This document shows positions 1 through 6,691 of a stretch of DNA of 7,330 bases, in pieces; positions within the stretch are counted from its first letter, which is position 1; each line of letters opens with the position of its first letter. Origin of the DNA: Deltaproteobacteria bacterium. Its GTDB lineage: Bacteria; Desulfobacterota; Deferrimicrobia; Deferrimicrobiales; Deferrimicrobiaceae. Position numbers and translations under genes: made by a program. Location of the stretch: NCBI GenBank assembly GCA_003105225.1, contig PQAK01000120.1:1-7330 (forward strand). Reading direction: 5' to 3'. The notes under the pieces are model-generated. The model saw nothing but the letters and a program-made list of their open reading frames with translations, was not told where the DNA came from and ran no database searches.

Positions 1-1
1 G

Positions 2-277
2 CAGGCCGAGGCCGAGCGGGAGCGGCGCGCCAAGGTCATCGGCGCCGAAGGGGAGTTCCAGGCGGCGCAGAAGCTCTCCGACGCGGCGAAGATCATCGCC
101 GAGAACCCGATCGCGCTGCAGCTGCGCTACCTGCAGACGCTGCGGGAGGTGGCGGCCGAGAACAACTCGACGACCATCTTCCCGGTCCCGATCGACCTGT
201 TCACCCCGTTCATGGAGATCGCGAAAGCCATGAAAGGCACGATCCCGCCGGCGGGCGGCGCGCCCCCCCGGGGATAA
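2..277 (+). CDS. Slipin/stomatin-like SPFH (band 7) protein, C-terminal fragment
   Basis: This is the last 91 codons of a gene that begins before the window; the stop is TAA at 275-277. The visible part starts with a charged, Ala/Glu/Arg-rich helix (QAEAERERRAKVIGAEGEFQ) of the kind that follows the SPFH domain and forms coiled coils. It continues into a block typical of slipins, with ENPIALQLRYLQTL and then STTIFPVPIDLF, and ends in a Gly/Pro-rich tail. In stomatin-type proteins this C-terminal region mediates oligomerisation at the membrane; bacterial slipins are often encoded beside an NfeD-type protease partner, which would lie upstream and cannot be seen here. The SPFH domain and N-terminal membrane anchor are outside the window, so HflK/HflC or QmcA-type naming cannot be settled, but the ALQLRYLQTL and FPVPIDL blocks favour slipin. 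The next gene begins about 10 bases after the stop, in the same direction. Confidence 0.85.
   Translation, partial: QAEAERERRAKVIGAEGEFQAAQKLSDAAKIIAENPIALQLRYLQTLREVAAENNSTTIFPVPIDLFTPFMEIAKAMKGTIPPAGGAPPRG
270..274 (+). promoter_or_regulatory. Possible ribosome binding site for the SpoIID-like gene
   Basis: GGGGA lies in the last codons of the slipin gene. It is 7 bases before a TTG at 282 and 13 bases before the ATG at 288, so its spacing suits the TTG better than the ATG. The site is G-rich in a G-rich background, so the match is weak evidence on its own. Confidence 0.35.
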
Positions 278-287
278 GATCTTGCCG

Positions 288-1571
288 ATGCGCCGCCGCC
301 GCGTGGCATCGGGGAGCGCCGTCTTTGCCGCCGCGCTCCTTCTTTTTTCCGGGGCCGCCGCCTTGCAGTTCGGGGGGTGCGCGGGGGCCCCGCCGAGGGG
401 GGAAAAGCCTTCCGCGGCGGAGGCGCCGCCGGCCGTGGGGGTCCCTCCGGCTGCGCCCCGTCCGCCGGCCCCTGCGGCGGCTCCTCCCCCGGCGCCGCTC
501 CCGCAGGTCCGCACGCCGTCCGCATCCGGGCGGCCCGTGCGCGTCCTGCTGGGAGCGCCGCGCAAAGCGCTTTCGATCGGGGGGGAATCGATCCGGGCAT
601 GGAATGCGGCCGGGGCCCCGGTGGCCGAGCGCAGCGGGGCGGTGGACCTTTCCGCGAACGGGGAGAAGATCCGGTGGGGCCGGGAGACAACCCTGCCTTC
701 GCCGATCGACGTCGCCGCTCCTTCCGGCCTGCGCATCGACGGGAAGCAGCTGGTCGGCCGGATCCGGGTCTCGGCCCGAAACGGCAGACTCCTGGCGGTG
801 GCGGTGGTGCCGCTGGAGGAGTACGTCGCGGCGGTCGTCAGCCGGGAGGCCCCGGTCTCCTTCCACATCGAGTCCCTCTCGGCCCTGGCGGTGGCCGTGC
901 GGACCTACGTCCTGCAGTCCATGGAGAAGCCGCGGGAGCCGACCCATGACGTCGTGGCCGGGGTGGAGGACCAGGTATACGACGGGAGGGACGGCATCGC
1001 GGAGGTTTCCCGGAAGGCGGCCGAGTCGACGAGAGGGCAGGTACTGGCCTACGGGGGAGGGCTCGCGCGCGCGGTGTACCACTCCACCTGCGGGGGATCG
1101 ACGGAAACCGCGAAAGACGCCTGGGGGACCGACGTGCCGTACCTTCGGTCCATCGCATGCGACGACTGCCGGGACAGCCCCTCGTACCGGTGGGATTACC
1201 GGATGGACGCCCGGGAGGGCAGGAAGGTGGCGCTCTCGCTCGGAGTGCGGGCGGACAAGGGTTTACGGATCGAGATTACGGGACGGTCCTCCACGGGCAG
1301 GGCGAGCCGGATGCGGATCGCATCGGGAGGGGTGTCCCGCGAGATCTCCGCCGCCGCCTTCCGCCGCGAGGCCGGCTATGCGCGCGTGAAAAGCCTGATG
1401 ATGGAGATCGTTCCGGTCGGCAACGGCTGGGTGTTCACGGGCCGGGGATACGGCCATGGCGTGGGGATGTGCCAGTGGGGCGCCGACGGCATGGCGAAGC
1501 GGGGAAAGACCTTCCAGGAAATCCTTTCGCGCTATTACCCGGGGACCGTGCTTTCGCGGAGCACGCCCTGA
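288..1571 (+). CDS. SpoIID/LytB-domain protein, predicted exported peptidoglycan lytic enzyme
   Basis: The product is 427 residues from the ATG at 288; a TTG at 282 would add two. The N-terminus is export-like: four arginines, then a hydrophobic stretch at about residues 11-27. A Cys at 31 follows FGG, a poor lipobox, so lipidation is doubtful. Residues about 33-80 are a Pro/Ala-rich linker. The SpoIID domain fills the rest: LEEYVAAVVSREAP (177-189), SALAVAVRTYVLQ (198-210), HSTCGGSTE (265-273), and GRGYGHGVGMCQWGADGM near the C-terminus (385-402). SpoIID of sporulating Firmicutes is a lytic transglycosylase that cuts glycan strands stripped of stem peptides; Glu187 aligns with its conserved Glu in the ASEMP-type motif, with the usual Met replaced by Ala. 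Many non-spore-formers carry such proteins, where cell-wall remodelling or cell separation is the likely role. The family call is firm; the activity is inferred. The stop overlaps the proposed start of queA. Confidence 0.92.
   Translation: MRRRRVASGSAVFAAALLLFSGAAALQFGGCAGAPPRGEKPSAAEAPPAVGVPPAAPRPPAPAAAPPPAPLPQVRTPSASGRPVRVLLGAPRKALSIGGESIRAWNAAGAPVAERSGAVDLSANGEKIRWGRETTLPSPIDVAAPSGLRIDGKQLVGRIRVSARNGRLLAVAVVPLEEYVAAVVSREAPVSFHIESLSALAVAVRTYVLQSMEKPREPTHDVVAGVEDQVYDGRDGIAEVSRKAAESTRGQVLAYGGGLARAVYHSTCGGSTETAKDAWGTDVPYLRSIACDDCRDSPSYRWDYRMDAREGRKVALSLGVRADKGLRIEITGRSSTGRASRMRIASGGVSREISAAAFRREAGYARVKSLMMEIVPVGNGWVFTGRGYGHGVGMCQWGADGMAKRGKTFQEILSRYYPGTVLSRSTP
1558..1561 (+). promoter_or_regulatory. 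Ribosome binding site that supports a CTG start for queA
   Basis: GGAG lies inside the last codons of the SpoIID-like gene, 6 bases before the CTG at 1568. This is close to ideal Shine-Dalgarno spacing. No ATG, GTG or TTG in the queA frame lies at a suitable distance downstream of it. Confidence 0.55.
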
Positions 1572-2623
1572 AGACCGGGGAACTCGATTACCCGCTGCCG
1601 CCTGAACTGATCGCCCAGTCGCCGGCGCGGAAACGGCGCGATTCGCGACTGATGGCGGTCTGCCGGCGGACGGGGGAGATCCGCCACGTGCGGTTCCCGG
1701 ACTTCGCCGGGCTGCTTCGGCGGGGCGATCTTCTCGTGCTGAACGACACGCGGGTGATCCGGGGCAGGCTCCGGGCGAGAAAGTCGACCGGGGCGGCCGT
1801 CGAGGTCCTCCTCCTGTCCCCCCGCGACGAGCCGGATCCCGCCGGGGGGGAGACCTGGGAAGCCCTGGCGCGCCCGTCGAAGCGGCTGCGGGAAGGGATG
1901 TCCTTTTGCGTGGGGGACCGGCTGGAGGTCGCGCTCCTGCGCCGGCTGGGGGAGGGAAGGTGGTCGGTGCGGCTTTCCGCTCCCGGGTCCGTCCCCGAAG
2001 CGCTCGAGCGCGCCGGCGAGGTCCCCCTGCCGCCGTATATCCGGAGGAAGGCGGGCGACCCGCTCCTGTCGATGGATGCGGAGCGGTACCAGACGGTGTA
2101 CGCGCGGCGGCCGGGCTCCGTCGCCGCTCCCACCGCCGGCCTTCACTTCGAAAAGGAGCTCCTCGCGGAAATCGCCTCCGCGGGGGTGTCGACGGCCATG
2201 GTGACCCTGTCGATCGGGTACGGGACGTTTTCCACGATCCGCGCCGGGCAGGTGGAGGACCATCGGATCCACGCCGAACGGTATCGGCTGGAGGGGGGGG
2301 CCGCCGCCGCGGTGGCGGAGGCAAGGGAAAGAGGGGGGCGCGTCGTCGCGGTGGGGACCACGAGCCTGAGGACGCTGGAGACGTGCGCCGTCCCCGGGGG
2401 CCTCGTCGCGCCGTCCTCCGGCACGACCCGGCTGTTCATCACCCCGGGCTACCGGTTCCGCGCCGTGGACGCCCTGCTGACCAATTTCCATCTTCCCCGG
2501 TCGAGCCTGCTGGCGCTCGTCATGGCGTTCGGCGGAACGGACCTGGTCCGGGAGGCGTACCGGCTGGCGGTTGCGGAGCGGTACCGGTTCTTCAGCTACG
2601 GCGACGCGATGTTCCTCTACTGA
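1568..2623 (+). CDS. queA: S-adenosylmethionine:tRNA ribosyltransferase-isomerase QueA
   Basis: QueA transfers and isomerises the ribosyl part of S-adenosylmethionine onto preQ1 already in tRNA, making epoxyqueuosine at wobble position 34. Family landmarks appear in order: DYPLPPELIAQSP (7-19), RGDLLVLNDTRVI (52-64), ERYQTVYA followed by APTAGLHF (172-194), GYGTF (217-221), VGTTSLRTLE (262-271), LFITPGYRF, and TNFHLPRSSLLALVMAFGG from 305. The length of 351 residues is normal. The start is unusual: the family N-terminus begins a few residues before DYxLP, and the only codon there that could serve is CTG at 1568, overlapping the upstream stop as CTGA and preceded by GGAG. The nearest upstream in-frame GTG (1475) would add 31 residues of translated spoIID antiframe-like sequence, and the first downstream ATG would remove the conserved DYPLPPELIAQ block. 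GYGTF is followed by STI where the family usually has a proline (GTFxPV/I). The next gene, tgt, acts one step earlier in the same pathway. Confidence 0.93.
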   Translation: MKTGELDYPLPPELIAQSPARKRRDSRLMAVCRRTGEIRHVRFPDFAGLLRRGDLLVLNDTRVIRGRLRARKSTGAAVEVLLLSPRDEPDPAGGETWEALARPSKRLREGMSFCVGDRLEVALLRRLGEGRWSVRLSAPGSVPEALERAGEVPLPPYIRRKAGDPLLSMDAERYQTVYARRPGSVAAPTAGLHFEKELLAEIASAGVSTAMVTLSIGYGTFSTIRAGQVEDHRIHAERYRLEGGAAAAVAEARERGGRVVAVGTTSLRTLETCAVPGGLVAPSSGTTRLFITPGYRFRAVDALLTNFHLPRSSLLALVMAFGGTDLVREAYRLAVAERYRFFSYGDAMFLY

Positions 2624-2626
2624 GGG
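2622..2626 (+). promoter_or_regulatory. Ribosome binding site of tgt overlapping the queA stop
   Basis: GAGGG overlaps the TGA stop of queA (2621-2623) and is 7 bases before the ATG of tgt at 2634. It fixes that ATG as the start and suggests that tgt translation is coupled to termination of queA. Confidence 0.6.
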
Positions 2627-2633
2627 CGGCGGG

Positions 2634-3743
<1,110 letters not shown>

Positions 3744-3751
3744 CTTCCGGC

Positions 3752-3756
3752 GGAGG
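3752..3756 (+). promoter_or_regulatory. Ribosome binding site of yajC
   Basis: GGAGG, a strong Shine-Dalgarno core, lies in the short gap after tgt and 8 bases before the ATG at 3765. It supports that start. Confidence 0.7.
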
Positions 3757-3764
3757 TCACGGCG

Positions 3765-4109
3765 ATGCTGGTTACGGGGATGGCGTACGCGATGGGCTCG
3801 AAAGGCGCGGGGGGAGGCGGCGGCATCGAGGTCCTCGTGCTGCCGTTGCTGTTTTTCGGGATTTTCTACCTCCTGGTGTTCCGGCCCCAGCAGAAGCAGG
3901 CGAAGAAGCAGCGCGAGTTCCTGCAGAACCTCAAGGTGGGGGACCGCGTGGTCACGAGCGGCGGGCTCCACGGCGAGATCACCGGGCTGACCGATACGAC
4001 CCTCACCCTCGAGGTCGCCGACCGGGTGCGCGTCAAGGTGACCCGCTCCGCGGTGACGGGAAAGAGCCAGGACGCGGCCGCCCCGGAAGCCAAGACGGCC
4101 AAGAACTGA
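3765..4109 (+). CDS. yajC: Sec translocon accessory protein YajC
   Basis: YajC is a small single-pass inner-membrane protein that associates with SecD and SecF in the accessory complex of the SecYEG export channel; it is usually not essential. The 114 residues show the family plan. A short N-terminus contains AYAMG and a run of five glycines (16-20). One membrane helix follows at about 23-39 (VLVLPLLFFGIFYLLVF), then the signature FRPQQKQAKKQREF (39-52), then a cytoplasmic part with VGDRVVTSGGLHGEI (58-72). The tail is Ala/Lys-rich and probably disordered. A strong ribosome binding site precedes the ATG. The position directly between tgt and secD is the classic one for this gene. Length and sequence are ordinary and I see no damage. 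Confidence 0.96.
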   Translation: MLVTGMAYAMGSKGAGGGGGIEVLVLPLLFFGIFYLLVFRPQQKQAKKQREFLQNLKVGDRVVTSGGLHGEITGLTDTTLTLEVADRVRVKVTRSAVTGKSQDAAAPEAKTAKN

Positions 4110-4153
4110 TCGGTAAGGGAAACGAAGGCGCGGAAAGGAGCGATTCGGGGACC

Positions 4154-5749
4154 ATGTGGAAGAGCATCCAGTGGAGGGCCGCGCTGATCGCCGTCCTGAC
4201 GGCGGTCTCCATCGCGGTGGTCCTGCCGAGCCTCACGGACAACCTGCCGGAGACCTGGCAGAAGAAGACGCCGAAGATCCACCTGGGGCTCGATCTCCAG
4301 GGAGGGGTCTTCCTCCGCCTGGCCGTGGAGATCGACAAGGCCATCGAGAACACCACCCTGCGGTACGCCGACGACGCGCGCTCGATCTGCCGCGAGAAGG
4401 GGATCCCCGTGCTGGGGTGGCAGAAAGAGGGGATGGACGGGTTCTCGCTCAAGTTCCCCCCCGGGGACTTCGCGACGCGGGCCCTGACGCTGTTGAAGGA
4501 GGAACTGGGCTCGCTCGACTTCTCCCTCGGGCAGACCGGTCCCGCGGGCGCCACGATCGCGGGCCGGATGAAGCCCGCCGAGGTCCAGGCGATCCGCATG
4601 AACGCCGTGGGCCAGGGAGTCGAGACGATCCGCAACCGGATCGACCAGTTCGGCGTCCGGGAGCCGCAGATCATCGCGGAGGGCGAGGACCGGATCGTCA
4701 TCCAGCTCCCGGGCGTCAAGGACCAGCAGCGCGCCATCGAGCTCGTCGGCAAGACGGCCCTGCTCGAGTTCAAGCTGGTCGACGAGGGGGCGAGCGTCGA
4801 GGAGGCCCTGAAGGGGAACATCCCCGAGGACGACCAGATCCTCTACCAGAGATCCCAGGACGTGCAGACCGGGAGGACGAGCAAGACGCCCCTGCTGGTC
4901 AAAAAGCGCGCGGTGCTGACCGGGGACACGATCAAGACCGCGAAGGTGAACTTCGGGTCGCAGCGCGGCGGCGCCTACGTCTCGCTCTCCTTCGATCCGC
5001 GGGGCACGAAGATCTTCGACCGGGTCACCGCCGAAAACGTGAAGCGCCGGCTGGCGATCGTCCTCGACGACACCGTCTACTCCGCCCCCGTCATCCAGGA
5101 GCGGATCTCCGGCGGCGAGGCGCAGATCACGGGCGACTTCACCGCCGAGCAGGCTTCCGACCTGGCGATCGTCCTGCGGGCGGGATCGCTGCCCGCCCCC
5201 GTGAAGGTCATCCAGAACGTGACCGTCGGCCCGTCGCTCGGGCGGGACTCCATCCAGAAGGGGGTGCGCGCCGCCCTCATCGGCGCCTTCCTCGTGGTGG
5301 TCTTCATGGCGGTCTACTACCGGTTCGCGGGGCTGGTGGCCGACTTCGCCCTGGTCTTCAACATCCTCTTCCTGCTGTCCGGGATGGCGCTTCTCGAAGC
5401 GACCCTCACCCTGCCGGGGATCGCGGGGATCATCCTGGCGATCGGGATGGCGGTCGATTCCAACGTGCTGATCTTCGAGCGCATCCGGGAGGAGATCCGG
5501 GCGAAGAAGACGGTGCGCGCGGCGATCGACGCGGGGTACGACAAGGCGTTCTGGACGGTGGTCGACTCCCACGTGACCACGCTGATCACCGCGGTGATCC
5601 TCTTCCAGTTCGGCACCGGGCCGATCAAGGGGTTCGCCGTGACGCTCTCCATGGGCGTGGCGATCAACCTCTTCACCGCGCTCGTCTGCACCAAGGTCGT
5701 GTTCGACTACCTCAACGCCAAGAAGCCGATGCAGGCGCTGAGCATCTAG
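4154..5749 (+). CDS. secD: Protein translocase subunit SecD
   Basis: SecD works with SecF at the periplasmic face of SecYEG, using the proton motive force to help pull and release exported proteins. The 531 residues follow the family order. The first membrane helix is at about 8-25, followed by HLGLDLQGG (43-51), the conserved motif that opens the large periplasmic region. Further on are ETIRNRIDQFGVREPQI, a region with LDDTVYSAPVI, and then a cluster of five membrane helices at about 372-389, 393-412, 417-438, 475-493 and 498-520. Helix four carries MAVDSNVLIFERIREE; Asp435 there corresponds to the conserved membrane acidic residue implicated in proton coupling. The ATG at 4154 has GGAAAGGAG 13 bases upstream and GGGG nearer, so the binding site is not clear-cut, but the start fits the family. 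A 44-base gap separates it from yajC and 24 bases separate it from secF. No truncation or frameshift is visible. Confidence 0.97.
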   Translation: MWKSIQWRAALIAVLTAVSIAVVLPSLTDNLPETWQKKTPKIHLGLDLQGGVFLRLAVEIDKAIENTTLRYADDARSICREKGIPVLGWQKEGMDGFSLKFPPGDFATRALTLLKEELGSLDFSLGQTGPAGATIAGRMKPAEVQAIRMNAVGQGVETIRNRIDQFGVREPQIIAEGEDRIVIQLPGVKDQQRAIELVGKTALLEFKLVDEGASVEEALKGNIPEDDQILYQRSQDVQTGRTSKTPLLVKKRAVLTGDTIKTAKVNFGSQRGGAYVSLSFDPRGTKIFDRVTAENVKRRLAIVLDDTVYSAPVIQERISGGEAQITGDFTAEQASDLAIVLRAGSLPAPVKVIQNVTVGPSLGRDSIQKGVRAALIGAFLVVVFMAVYYRFAGLVADFALVFNILFLLSGMALLEATLTLPGIAGIILAIGMAVDSNVLIFERIREEIRAKKTVRAAIDAGYDKAFWTVVDSHVTTLITAVILFQFGTGPIKGFAVTLSMGVAINLFTALVCTKVVFDYLNAKKPMQALSI

Positions 5750-5773
5750 GAAGGGCAAGGGGACCCAGCGGCC

Positions 5774-6688
5774 ATGATGGAGCTCGTCAAGAACACCCGC
5801 ATCGACTTCATGGGAGTCAGGAAATACGCATTCGCCGTCTCGGCCCTCCTGGTCCTGCTCGGCGGGTTCGGCGTCGTCCAGATCTACCGGGGCCATGCCA
5901 ATCTCGGGATCGACCTGGCGGGCGGCACCTCCATCCAGCTGAAATTCGCGAAGCCGGTGTCGATGGACGCGGTCCGCCAGTTGCTGACGTCGGCGGGGCA
6001 CGGCGAGGCGAACCTGCAGGAGGTCCCCTCCGAGAACATCCTGATCGTCAAGGTGGGGGGGAAGGGGAAAGAGGAGAAGATGGTCTCCGACCAGGTGGTG
6101 ACCCTGCTCCGCCAGAAGTTCCCCGACAACCCCATGACGGTGGAGAGCGTCGCCGAGATCGGGCCCGCGATCGGCAGGAAGCTGCGCTCCGACGCGATCC
6201 TGGCGATGGCCGTTTCCGCGCTGGCGATCATCGTGTATCTCGCCTGGCGGTTCGAGTTCAAGTTCGGCGTGGCGGCGGCGATCGCCACCTTCCACGACGT
6301 CACGGCGGTCGTGGGGATCTTCTACCTCCTGGGCAGGGAGATGGACCTCCTCTTCATCACGGCCCTGCTGACGATCGCGGGGTATTCGCTGACCGACACC
6401 GTCGTCATCTTCGACCGGATCCGGGAGAACATCCGGCTCCGGAAGAAGACGACCTTCTCCGAGACGATCAACCTGAGCGTGAACGAGGTCCTGAGCCGCA
6501 CCCTCATTACGACCCTCACCGTATTGCTGACCTGCCTGTCGCTGCTCTTCTTCGGCGGCGTGGTCCTCAAGGAGTTCGCGCTGGCGCTCCTGATCGGGCT
6601 GGTCGTGGGGACCTACTCTTCCATCTTCGTCGCCAGCCCGATCGTCGCGGTCTGGCGCGGAGAGAAGATGGTCGAGGTGAAAAGGTAA
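5774..6688 (+). CDS. secF: Protein translocase subunit SecF
   Basis: SecF is the partner of SecD, and together they form a 12-helix proton-driven complex of the RND superfamily. The 304-residue product has a first membrane helix at about 18-37, NLGIDLAGGTSIQLKF (43-58), a short periplasmic domain, and then AEIGPAIGRKL leading into five membrane helices. Conserved motifs in that half are FHDVTAVVGIF (His174, Asp175), GYSLTDTVVIFDRIREN with Asp208 and Asp214, NEVLSRTLITTLTVLLT, and GTYSSIFVASPI near the end. The start is at tandem ATG codons, 5774 or 5777, with AAGGGGA about 10 bases upstream; the choice changes only one residue. The family's usual GYSLNDT is GYSLTDT here, a mild substitution. 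SecD and SecF are separate genes, not fused. recJ begins 3 bases after the stop. Confidence 0.97.
   Translation: MMELVKNTRIDFMGVRKYAFAVSALLVLLGGFGVVQIYRGHANLGIDLAGGTSIQLKFAKPVSMDAVRQLLTSAGHGEANLQEVPSENILIVKVGGKGKEEKMVSDQVVTLLRQKFPDNPMTVESVAEIGPAIGRKLRSDAILAMAVSALAIIVYLAWRFEFKFGVAAAIATFHDVTAVVGIFYLLGREMDLLFITALLTIAGYSLTDTVVIFDRIRENIRLRKKTTFSETINLSVNEVLSRTLITTLTVLLTCLSLLFFGGVVLKEFALALLIGLVVGTYSSIFVASPIVAVWRGEKMVEVKR
6680..6685 (+). promoter_or_regulatory. Ribosome binding site of recJ inside the end of secF
   Basis: AAAAGG covers the last codons of secF and is 6 bases before the GTG at 6692. It supports that GTG as the recJ start and implies translational coupling to secF. Confidence 0.5.
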
Positions 6689-6691
6689 CGG

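Noticed and set aside
244..255. Perfect 12-base palindrome CCCGCCGGCGGG at the end of the slipin gene, as a terminator or operator
   Set aside because: It leaves no loop, is not followed by a T run, lies in coding sequence and is easily produced by chance in such GC-rich DNA.
346..380. Lipobox and lipoprotein anchor in the SpoIID-like protein (Cys31)
   Set aside because: The residues before the Cys are FGG rather than the usual Leu-Ala/Ser-Gly/Ala, so a standard signal peptide or an uncleaved anchor is equally likely.
2293..2300. Run of eight G in queA, and runs of seven G or C elsewhere (263-269, 579-585, 1844-1850, 3276-3282, 6055-6061), as phase-variable tracts
   Set aside because: All are in intact frames encoding plausible residues, often glycine, and occur throughout housekeeping genes; they reflect base composition. 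They are places where sequencing errors could occur, but no frameshift is seen.
4110..4153. The 44-base gap between yajC and secD as a regulatory RNA or terminator
   Set aside because: It contains no inverted repeat or T run; it is purine-rich and holds only a possible ribosome binding site.
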